Positions 57,271-64,000 of a DNA stretch of 64,000 nucleotides are shown in pieces (position 1 is the stretch's first letter; each line of letters starts with the position of its first letter). The notes under the pieces were generated by a model. It was not told where the DNA came from. It worked only from the letters and a program-made list of their open reading frames with translations, and made no database searches. This DNA comes from Desulfobacteraceae bacterium (GTDB lineage Bacteria > Desulfobacterota > Desulfobacteria > Desulfobacterales > JAABSP01), in the NCBI GenBank assembly GCA_011390345.1, contig JAABSP010000024.1, positions 1 to 64,000 on the forward strand, read 5' to 3'. Both the position numbers and the translations under genes were made by a program.

Positions 57271-59991
57271 TTATGAGGAAGGATTTCTGTCAAGGGACCT
57301 GGCAATGGTGTCGAAGGTCTTTCGAGCCCCCTTGAAGTCGAAGCGGTTCAACTGATCTCCCAGACGGTCCGCTGCATCTGAAAGCCCTTGATGGCCCAGA
57401 TATCCCCGGACATGGAAAAACCGCTCCTCTGCCTCGGGGCTGTTTCGGGAAAGAAGGTTTCCCAGTTCATTCAGTTGTTTTTCGGCATCTGTGGCATCCG
57501 GAGGGAAAATTTCAGGAGATGGTGCGGCTTCGGCCTCTTCCATGTGCCGGCCCATAGCGATCACTTGGTCCAGCGCCCTTTGAAAATCTTTCAAGGAACC
57601 CTTTGGATCTTCAACACCGGTTCGGATCTCCTTGTCCAGTCTACTTGAAGCTGAAAAGAGCGAATTTGCCGAAAGATTTCCGGCCACCCCCTTTACCTCA
57701 TGGGAAAGCTGGGATGCCCTCTCCCGATCTCCCTCCTCCAGGGCCATCCGGATGCGATCCCCCATATCCGCATACTCCCGGCAGAAGCGGGTAAAGAGGC
57801 GAAGGAAGAGCGCCTTTCTCCCGGAAAGACGGCCCGTGGCCTCATCGATATCGACGATGTCGGATGACAAAGGCTCTGGCTGGGCCGGGGATTTTTTTTC
57901 TCTTTCCGGCATCGGATCGATCCATCGGACCAATGCAGAAAAGAGCTGTGCCATATCGATGGGTTTGCTCACATAATCATCCATTCCCGCGGCAAAACAG
58001 CGCTCCCGGTCCCCTTTCATGGCATGGGCCGTCATTGCAATCACCGGCGGAGACTTGCCATTGGGAAAGCTGGCCCCCATGCCCTTGATCCTTCGGGTCG
58101 CTTCGTATCCATCCATCTCCGGCATCTGCACATCCATCAGCACCGCATCAAATCTTTTTCGAGCCACAGCCTCCAGCGCGGCCTTACCATTGGGCGCGAG
58201 GGTAACGTCAATGCCGGCATCTTTCAGGATCTCCAGGGCAACCTCCTGGTTGATGGGATTGTCCTCCACCAGCAGAACTGAAGCTCCCCAAAGGCTCGGA
58301 TCGGGCCCAACTGCTTCGGATTCGGCCCAATCGGATAAAAGTCCGGGAACCGGCACCCGGCCAAAAGGAAGAATACACTGGAAGGTGCTTCCCCTTCCCG
58401 GCTCGCTCCATGCCCGGATCTCCCCGCCCATGATTTCAGTCAGCCTTTTGGAGATGGCCAGCCCCAGTCCGGTTCCGCCATACTTCCGGGTGGTGGAGCC
58501 GTCGGCCTGGGTAAAGGAGTCGAAAAGCCTGGCCATTTCCGATCTTTCAATGCCGATGCCGGTATCGGCCACCGAAAACCGGAGCCGGATCTCCTTCTCG
58601 GTCTCGACCTCGGAATCCACTGTGACCGTGACGCTCCCCTGTTCCGTGAATTTGACGGCATTGCTCACCAGATTCACCAGGATCTGGTTCAGGCGCAGGG
58701 GATCGCCCTTCATCTGCTTTGGAACCCCCTTCCCCTTTTTCAGATGCAGGGGCATGGATTTCCCCACGGCCTTATCGACAAAGAGCGCAAACAGGTTCTC
58801 CAGCAGTTCATCCAGATCAAAGGTGACGCTTTCCAGATCCAGCATTCCGGCCTCGATCTTCGAAAAATCGAGGATGTCGTTCAATATACCCAGAAGGGTA
58901 TGGGAAGATGCCCGGATCTTCTTCATATACCCCTGCTGCTGGAAATTCAACCGGGTCTTCATCACCAGATCGGTCAGCCCCATGATAGCGTTCATGGGGG
59001 TGCGGATCTCATGGCTCATGTTGGCCAGAAACTCGCTTTTGGCCTTTGCCGAAGCCTCTGCGGCCTGCCGCTCCCGCTCGGCTTGCTCCCGGGCTTTGCG
59101 CTCGGTGATGTCCATCATCAAGCCATCATAGAAGAGAATCTTTCCCGAGGAATCCCGCTCTGTCCGGACCGAAAGGGAAACCCAGATCCGCCCGCCATCA
59201 TTTCTTCTGGCCTCGGTCTCGAATCCGATAATCCGTTCCTCCTGTTCGAGCCGGTCGATAATCTCCTGTCGGTGCTCAGGATAAACATACAACTGATCTT
59301 CGATATCTGTAATCGATTCCATAAGCTCTTGAAGAGAGCGATACCCCAGCATCCGCGCCATGGAAGGATTGGCCCTGAGAAACCGGCCATGGGTATCGGT
59401 CTGAAAAAGCCCTTCCACGGCATTGTCGTAAAGGGTTCGAAACCGCCGCTCCGAGGCCTTCAGCCGGGCATAGTAGAGCATGATCACAGAGAGGGTCGCG
59501 GCCATCAGCATGATCGCTCCGGTGATATTGGCCACCATTCCGGCATAGATCCCCTCCCGGCTGAAGGCCATCTGAGCAACAGCGATGACTCTGCCCTCAT
59601 AGAAGATATCTGCGGCTCCGGTCTCGAACCACGATGAGTTCTTCTGAAAAAAGGAGAAATCCCGGTCCCGATAGAGAGGACCGCTTCGGGTGATCAGGGA
59701 AACGCCATCGGTGAGAACGCTGACATAGACCACCCGGCTTTCCAGGAAAAGGGCTTCGGCAAAATTGTTGAGATAGTCGTAGTTGAACTGCCAGATGGCC
59801 GGAGGAAGGGTCTTCTCCGCAAGCTGCAATGCGTGGGAGAGACGATTTGCCATCTCGTCATTCACCCCGCGGATGTTGTATCCGATGATCAGAGCGGAAA
59901 AGAGCAGCAGAAAGAAGAGCGCCGCGGCAATTCGTCCCCAACTGAAAAAAGGGGAGATTGGATCTCTATGGATGGAGATCTTCTCATTCAT
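57271..59991 (-). CDS. Membrane hybrid histidine kinase with receiver and HPt domains
   Basis: 906 residues. A membrane helix near 15-42, a periplasmic part of about 100 residues (GYNIRGVNDEMANRL onward), a second helix near 150-175, a PAS domain at about 180-300, HisKA with NMSHEIRTPMNAIMG near 325, HATPase (NLVSNAVKFTEQG, GTGLGLAISKRLTE), a receiver with acceptor in AVLMDVQMPEMDG near 625, and a C-terminal HPt with the histidine in LSHEVKGVAGNL near 767. It is a full phosphorelay in one protein. The downstream partner is unknown. A periplasmic binding protein is encoded 29 bases upstream and probably presents the ligand. Confidence 0.92.
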   Translation of the reverse strand: MNEKISIHRDPISPFFSWGRIAAALFFLLLFSALIIGYNIRGVNDEMANRLSHALQLAEKTLPPAIWQFNYDYLNNFAEALFLESRVVYVSVLTDGVSLITRSGPLYRDRDFSFFQKNSSWFETGAADIFYEGRVIAVAQMAFSREGIYAGMVANITGAIMLMAATLSVIMLYYARLKASERRFRTLYDNAVEGLFQTDTHGRFLRANPSMARMLGYRSLQELMESITDIEDQLYVYPEHRQEIIDRLEQEERIIGFETEARRNDGGRIWVSLSVRTERDSSGKILFYDGLMMDITERKAREQAERERQAAEASAKAKSEFLANMSHEIRTPMNAIMGLTDLVMKTRLNFQQQGYMKKIRASSHTLLGILNDILDFSKIEAGMLDLESVTFDLDELLENLFALFVDKAVGKSMPLHLKKGKGVPKQMKGDPLRLNQILVNLVSNAVKFTEQGSVTVTVDSEVETEKEIRLRFSVADTGIGIERSEMARLFDSFTQADGSTTRKYGGTGLGLAISKRLTEIMGGEIRAWSEPGRGSTFQCILPFGRVPVPGLLSDWAESEAVGPDPSLWGASVLLVEDNPINQEVALEILKDAGIDVTLAPNGKAALEAVARKRFDAVLMDVQMPEMDGYEATRRIKGMGASFPNGKSPPVIAMTAHAMKGDRERCFAAGMDDYVSKPIDMAQLFSALVRWIDPMPEREKKSPAQPEPLSSDIVDIDEATGRLSGRKALFLRLFTRFCREYADMGDRIRMALEEGDRERASQLSHEVKGVAGNLSANSLFSASSRLDKEIRTGVEDPKGSLKDFQRALDQVIAMGRHMEEAEAAPSPEIFPPDATDAEKQLNELGNLLSRNSPEAEERFFHVRGYLGHQGLSDAADRLGDQLNRFDFKGARKTFDTIARSLDRNPSS

Positions 59992-60020
59992 GAAACTTCA
60001 AGTAGAGATCTTCCCTTTTG

Positions 60021-60911
60021 TTACCGATCATCGCCGGTCTTCAAGAACACCTCATTGTAAAGCCTTCGATAGTTTTCCAGGCTGTTGGGATCGAGCCACC
60101 GTTCATAGGCTCCCCGATACCGCTCCGTAGGACGCTCCTTCAGAAGGATCTCATCGATTTGGCCGATGATCTTTTTCCCCCAGTCGGTTTTGGAACAGGC
60201 CACATGCCCCAGCCATGCATCATAGGTTCCCTCGCTTTCCGCGAGCGCGATGGTGACGATCTCATCTCTTACCCCCATCCTCTCTGCCACATAGAGCACC
60301 TCCTCGGGAAGGCCGAGCATGGCATCGAGCCGTTGAGAGAGCAGCATCTTCAACAGGCTCTCGAAGACATCTTTCCCGGAATGGTGAAAGAGCCGCGCGG
60401 GATAGGCTTCCAGCACCGCATCGATGCTCTTGCCGTAGGAACGGCCCCGGGAGACCCCGAGCCGGATCTCATCCTTCAGGATATGGGCCAGCCCAAGGGA
60501 GGATGCATTGTTGAAGGATTCCCACTTCTTCCGGGTGGTGATCAATCCATTGGGGAGGGTAAAGGTACTCGGGATGGAGAAGAGCATGTGTTCCTCCCGC
60601 TCCGGAGTCTTGAAGAGGGCCACGTTGCAGACCGGCTTCCCCTGTTTGTACTCATGGGTCATCCGCGCGAGGTTGCCCATCATCTTATCATGATGGTATT
60701 CGGTCAGATTCTCCGTGAGAATGTCGGTGATAACATCCTCGTACCCCATGCCGGCCAAAGGCCCCTCATGGATATATCCGGGCGGAAAGACCACCTCCAT
60801 CCAGGTGACGCTCTTCTCCTCTGCTTTGGCCCAGACCGGAACCAGAAACATGGCCAGAAAGAGCATCCCTGGAATGATCCGGCAAAGTTTTCCCATCCTG
60901 CTGCAGAGCAT
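60021..60911 (-). CDS. Periplasmic solute-binding protein, SBP family 3-like
   Basis: 296 residues with a signal peptide (about 10-28, ending at WAKAEE). The fold resembles the amino acid-binding protein superfamily (SBP_bac_3) and hypothetical proteins of the TIGR02285 type: WMEVVFPPGYIHEGPLAGMGYEDVI at the start of the mature part (in pieces), GVSRGRSYGKSID near 158, and RLDAMLGLPEEV near 203. No transport genes are near. Its place directly ahead of the hybrid kinase gene suggests a sensory role. SD is AGGAGGAG. Confidence 0.8.
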   Translation of the reverse strand: MLCSRMGKLCRIIPGMLFLAMFLVPVWAKAEEKSVTWMEVVFPPGYIHEGPLAGMGYEDVITDILTENLTEYHHDKMMGNLARMTHEYKQGKPVCNVALFKTPEREEHMLFSIPSTFTLPNGLITTRKKWESFNNASSLGLAHILKDEIRLGVSRGRSYGKSIDAVLEAYPARLFHHSGKDVFESLLKMLLSQRLDAMLGLPEEVLYVAERMGVRDEIVTIALAESEGTYDAWLGHVACSKTDWGKKIIGQIDEILLKERPTERYRGAYERWLDPNSLENYRRLYNEVFLKTGDDR

Positions 60912-60972
60912 CTCTCACTCCTCCTGTAAAAGGGTTGACAGCTTCACCAGAAGCTCAGGATACTTCTTTTTG

Positions 60973-63138
60973 TCAATCGAGAAAATTATATTTTTTCAAG
61001 CCCTCGATGATCCCCCAGGCATTGGCACCTTCGGCAAAGTAGATCCGGCGTCTGCCCCGCAGTTGCTCCAGCTCCTGGGTATGGTTTGCCACCACCACCC
61101 CCCGGACAGTCCCTTTCAACATCTCTGCATCGCTGCCCGAATCCCCGCAGACCAGCATCTTCTCCATCGGGATCTCCCACTTATAGCTAAGATAGCGGAT
61201 CGCCTTGGTCTTGGAGGCTCTGTGCGGGAGAATGTCGAGATACTTTCCATGGGAATAGACGAGATTGTAATGGAATCGGTCTTTTGCCAGCAGCGCATGA
61301 ATCCTTGCAATCCGATCCTTTTTGGGCGTCATCCTATAGGCGATCTTGAACTGGTGCTGCGCCTTCTCCTCTCGATACTTCAGAAAATCGAGGGGATCAA
61401 GGATTTTTTTGATCCGGTCCCGCTCCCAGTTCTTTGAGATATGGCTCCGCCACCCCTTGTCCAAAAAGGTTCGGGAGCGATAGAAGATCCCCGCGCCCAC
61501 CGAGGAGATGATGATATCCGGAACCATGATATTCTTCTCCTCCAGAATCCCGATCGCCTCCTCCGCCACCCTTCCCGTGACCACGCCGAAACCGATCTTT
61601 CCCCCATTCTCCCGGAGCAGTTCCATCAGCTCCTGAAGCCCATCATCATCTCCTGTGAGGGTGTTGTCGATATCGGTGAAGAGCATCCGGTTCAGCTTTG
61701 TCAGCCGGTTGCCGATGGGGCTCGTTTCCGGAGCTTCGCCTTCCGCGGCCTGACGCCCCTTCAGCAGCGGCTTCAATTCTTCCAGATACTTCTCCACATG
61801 GGAATCCCAGTTGTAATGGATGTTGACCCCGCGGATCCCGGCCGCGGAATACTCCTTCCACTTCTCCTTGTCCGCGATGATCGTCTTCAGGGCTTCGGCC
61901 ACAGCCTTCGGGTCGGTCGGCTCCACGAGAATCCCGTTGCGGCAGTTGGCGACGATATCCCGGGGCCCCCCATCATCAGTGGCCACAATGGGCAGGCCGC
62001 AGCCCGATGCTTCGATCAGCGTCAGGCCGAAGGGCTCTGTATACGCGATATTGGCAAAGACGCCCTTCTTCTCGGCAGCAAGGCGATAGAGCGCCGGCAC
62101 CTCCAGAGTGAAATCATGCTTTTTGGGAATGGCCATCTTGCCGTAGAGGTCGTACTTGTCCATCAGCAGCAGCATCTCTGTGAGGACATTCTTCTCATTA
62201 TCCCCCATCCGGCTGATATCCTTCCGGATGCCTGCGAAGACCGCGAGATTGGCCATGGCCTGAAGATCCCGGTCTTTGCCGTAGGTATCGATGAGCCCGG
62301 AGATGTTCTTCCGCTTGTCGGCCCGGCAGAGGGCTAGGATCAAAGGCTTGTCCGGCTGCATAAAGAAGCGGTTGAGTTCCTCCTGCAAAGAGGCCCGGGC
62401 CTGGATCGCCTCCTCGAGCTTCTTCATCTCCGGCATAAGATCGTAATAATATGGATAAAATTTTTCCAGGTTGACCCCCGGCGGAATCACCCGGTACTTT
62501 CCCAGCCCCTTGTTCTCATACATGCCGTACTGCTTCTCGATCTCCTGCCGGGTACTGGTGATGATAAGATCGGCATTTCTGACAATCTCCTCCTCCACCG
62601 AGATCCTGCGGGACATCCTGTAGACCCGGTCCACCTCCTCCTGGCTCATCCCCTCGTTTTGCAATTTCTGCTCTTTGGGCCGGCCCAAAGAGTGGCCAGT
62701 GAAGACAAAGGGGGTTTTGAAATAGTCGGAGAGCTGGTGGCAGATATATCCCGCGTCCGGATAATGGCCGTGGATGATGTCTGGCGTATCCTTCTCCTTT
62801 CGGATGAACTTGATGGTCTTGTCGATAAACTCATCCAGATGGGGCCAGAGCAGCTCCTTTCGCATATACTTTCTTCCGCCGCACTGAATCCGGACGATGC
62901 GGAACTTCTCCGAGATATCCTCGACATGCCGGCTGTAATCCTCGGAGACCTGTTTATCCGCGATGAGACGGGTAAAAAGATCGACCCGGCGCACTGAATC
63001 ATGGCGGCTCAATGCCTCGGCCAGTTCGATCACATATTTGACCTGCCCCCCGGTATCCGCATCCCGGCCCAGTTCCATGCTCTCATACCGCACAAGTCCG
63101 TGGACGCTGAACATCTGAATGTATCTTCTCTCGGTCAT
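60973..63138 (-). CDS. Sucrose-phosphate synthase with C-terminal HAD domain
   Basis: 721 residues from ATG 63138 (AAAGGGGGC upstream); the 58-codon upstream extension is not family-like and is dropped. The GT4 glycosyltransferase part begins with MFSVHGLVRYESMELGRDADTGGQVKYV (positions 9-36, given in outline), has HGHYPDAG near 123, VIPPGVNLEKF near 219, and EPFGLTLIEASGCGLP near 375. From about 485 follows a HAD domain with FTDIDNTLTG and GDSGSDAEML. It should make sucrose-6-phosphate from UDP-glucose and fructose-6-phosphate. The bacterial bidomain layout is known. Sucrose probably acts as an osmolyte. Confidence 0.92.
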   Translation of the reverse strand: MTERRYIQMFSVHGLVRYESMELGRDADTGGQVKYVIELAEALSRHDSVRRVDLFTRLIADKQVSEDYSRHVEDISEKFRIVRIQCGGRKYMRKELLWPHLDEFIDKTIKFIRKEKDTPDIIHGHYPDAGYICHQLSDYFKTPFVFTGHSLGRPKEQKLQNEGMSQEEVDRVYRMSRRISVEEEIVRNADLIITSTRQEIEKQYGMYENKGLGKYRVIPPGVNLEKFYPYYYDLMPEMKKLEEAIQARASLQEELNRFFMQPDKPLILALCRADKRKNISGLIDTYGKDRDLQAMANLAVFAGIRKDISRMGDNEKNVLTEMLLLMDKYDLYGKMAIPKKHDFTLEVPALYRLAAEKKGVFANIAYTEPFGLTLIEASGCGLPIVATDDGGPRDIVANCRNGILVEPTDPKAVAEALKTIIADKEKWKEYSAAGIRGVNIHYNWDSHVEKYLEELKPLLKGRQAAEGEAPETSPIGNRLTKLNRMLFTDIDNTLTGDDDGLQELMELLRENGGKIGFGVVTGRVAEEAIGILEEKNIMVPDIIISSVGAGIFYRSRTFLDKGWRSHISKNWERDRIKKILDPLDFLKYREEKAQHQFKIAYRMTPKKDRIARIHALLAKDRFHYNLVYSHGKYLDILPHRASKTKAIRYLSYKWEIPMEKMLVCGDSGSDAEMLKGTVRGVVVANHTQELEQLRGRRRIYFAEGANAWGIIEGLKKYNFLD

Positions 63139-63255
63139 GCCGCCCCCTTTACAAAGCCACGGTTGGTCATCGATGATGGATCCGGCCCATCGGTCCGGTA
63201 TCCTGTTTTTTTTTATCAGAATCTGCAGAAGAAAACAACCGGACCAACTTCTATG

Positions 63256-63284
63256 TTGACAGAACCCTGTCATCCCATTAAAGT
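63256..63284 (+). promoter_or_regulatory. Promoter of the NIL-ferredoxin/mnmA pair with palindromic operator
   Basis: Perfect TTGACA (63256-63261), 17-base spacer, TAAAGT (63279-63284). TGACAG-AACC-CTGTCA (63257-63272) is a perfect inverted repeat lying over the -35 and spacer. The start point would be near 63291, giving a leader of about 110 bases. Confidence 0.65.
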
Positions 63285-63322
63285 ATTTTGCATTCATTCC
63301 CTTATGTACCACTGGTAGGAGA

Positions 63323-63349
63323 ATGACGAATCCAATTCAAAAATTTTAA
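63323..63349 (+). other. Possible 8-codon leader peptide
   Basis: TAGGAG precedes ATG 63323, which opens a short frame MTNPIQKF ending in TAA. It lies in the leader of the ferredoxin gene. It may be a translated leader or chance; there is no regulatory amino acid run. Confidence 0.2.
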
Positions 63350-63402
63350 GCGCCATAGGAAATGATTTATTTTTTTGCGTTCAATCCTGCAGGAGGATAA
63401 TT

Positions 63403-63834
63403 TTGGTCTACTCAAGGATACTGGTCCTGCGTTTCCCCAGATCAGTCGTGCATAAACCCCTTGTCTGCCGCCTTGTCAAAGATTTCGATCTGACGTTCAA
63501 TATTCTCAATGCCCAGGTATTCCCGAGAAAAGAGGGGATTCTGGTGCTGGAGCTTTACGGTTCCCGAAAAGACTTCCGCATGGGGGTGCAGTATCTCAAG
63601 GATCAGGGCGTCGGGGTGCAGAATGCCGAGCAGGAGGTCAAACGGCATCAGGATCGATGCACCCACTGCGGGGCATGCACTGCGGTCTGCCCTACCGGAG
63701 CCCTTTCCATTCAGCGGCCCGAGATGATAGTGGAATTCGATCAGAAGAAGTGCAGTGTCTGTGAACTCTGCGTACCGGCCTGCCCCACCCGGGCAATGAA
63801 GGTCCGGCCCAAATCCCAGACTTTTTTTGAGTAA
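63403..63834 (+). CDS. NIL-domain 4Fe-4S ferredoxin (TTG start)
   Basis: 143 residues. The N-terminal NIL domain (about 5-78) is followed by two ferredoxin motifs, CTHCGACTAVCP at 86 and CSVCELCVPACP at 117, for two [4Fe-4S] clusters. NIL ferredoxins occur beside sulfur-handling enzymes. The next gene encodes MnmA, and in related organisms the pair is often adjacent, so a role in reducing or trafficking sulfur for tRNA thiolation is likely. The start is TTG 63403 with AGGAGG upstream; no ATG is available in frame. Confidence 0.85.
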   Translation: MVYSRILVLRFPRSVVHKPLVCRLVKDFDLTFNILNAQVFPRKEGILVLELYGSRKDFRMGVQYLKDQGVGVQNAEQEVKRHQDRCTHCGACTAVCPTGALSIQRPEMIVEFDQKKCSVCELCVPACPTRAMKVRPKSQTFFE

Positions 63835-63845
63835 ATGGTCATCCG

Positions 63846-64000
63846 ATGAAAAACCGGAAGTCCAAAAACGAAATCACAGCCATCGCGCTCAGCGGCGGCA
63901 TCGACTCTCTGATGGCGGCCCATAGGCTCAAGGAAGAGGGACATTCCCTCATCGGCCTTCATTTCATCACCGGATACGAGCATACAACACCGAAGCAGAT
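63846..64000 (+). CDS. mnmA: tRNA-specific 2-thiouridylase MnmA, 5' part
   Basis: 51 codons before the window edge. The peptide starts MKNRKSKNEITAIALSGGID and contains the PP-loop ATP-binding motif SGGIDS near residue 15-20, followed by AAHRLKEEGHSLIGLHF. MnmA-type proteins thiolate U34 of certain tRNAs. It begins 12 bases after the ferredoxin stop. The rest of the gene lies outside the window, so other PP-loop enzymes (for example ThiI-like) cannot be fully excluded. Confidence 0.72.
   Translation, partial: MKNRKSKNEITAIALSGGIDSLMAAHRLKEEGHSLIGLHFITGYEHTTPKQ

Noticed and set aside
57027-57335. A 102-codon plus-strand frame in the AT-rich gap before the hybrid kinase
   Set aside because: No ribosome binding site, no recognisable sequence, and it runs into the 3' end of the kinase gene on the other strand.

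Overview
The window looks like a chromosomal segment of a strictly anaerobic sulfate-reducing bacterium of the Desulfobacterota (former Deltaproteobacteria), most likely near the Desulfobacterales. The case rests on a complete dsrMKJOP operon next to a six-subunit Rnf operon with a multihaem cytochrome, many large hybrid histidine kinases, an IHF gene, and GC-rich coding sequence. The species cannot be named from the sequence. I saw no rRNA, tRNA, CRISPR array or intact insertion sequence.

Layout. 1-312: non-coding, with a perfect 11-bp tandem repeat and the dsr terminator. 313-6456 (minus): an IscU/NifU-like scaffold gene, an RsbRD-N protein gene, then dsrM-K-J-O-P, the membrane complex that feeds electrons to dissimilatory sulfite reduction. 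6600-8412 (plus): a small dockerin-like gene with a suspicious 5' end, and manC. 8390-11508 (minus): three unrecognised helical-protein genes in one operon. 11790-18511 (plus): a five-haem cytochrome and rnfCDGEAB. RnfB is fused to a complete GltD/NfnB-like flavoprotein, while RnfC has lost its NADH/FMN motifs. 18620-23159 (plus): endonuclease V, an 18-codon relic of a DJ-1/PfpI gene, a receiver-kinase, a truncated CheA and a secreted protein. 23240-30285: a hydrolase (minus), then a plus-strand run of nitroreductase, lactonase-like metallohydrolase, MEDS sensor, hybrid kinase and a two-subunit CoA-transferase. 30244-33692 (minus): an AT-richer accessory patch with higBA, two tandem Uma2 genes, ribosomal protein bTHX and an orphan antitoxin.

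33708-45196 (minus) is a self-contained chemosensory operon: two chemoreceptors, two CheW proteins, CheB, CheR, a CheA-receiver hybrid and, as the probable output, a receiver-nucleotidyl cyclase. It contains no flagellar or pilus gene. 45382-54573 holds a DUF3141 hydrolase, a bifunctional penicillin-binding protein (minus), a beta-hydroxyacid dehydrogenase, an ADP-forming acyl-CoA ligase with a GNAT tail, and a sucrose-phosphatase-like HAD protein. 54632-63138 (minus) carries an M50-like membrane protease, ihfA, a triple-BON protein, a DUF1328 protein, a large hybrid kinase with a periplasmic binding protein, and sucrose-phosphate synthase. 63403-64000 (plus) has a NIL-domain ferredoxin and the start of mnmA, cut by the window edge.

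How it fits together. Energy conservation (Dsr, Rnf) is beside signal transduction and osmolyte synthesis. The strongest candidate for something new is the rewired Rnf complex, in which the NAD(P)H site appears to have moved from RnfC to a flavoprotein fused to RnfB. Next come the chemosensory-to-cyclic-nucleotide operon and the unknown three-gene cassette. Many intergenic regions show a clear -35/17 bp/-10 promoter at a sensible distance from the start codons chosen here; all of these are predictions read by eye.
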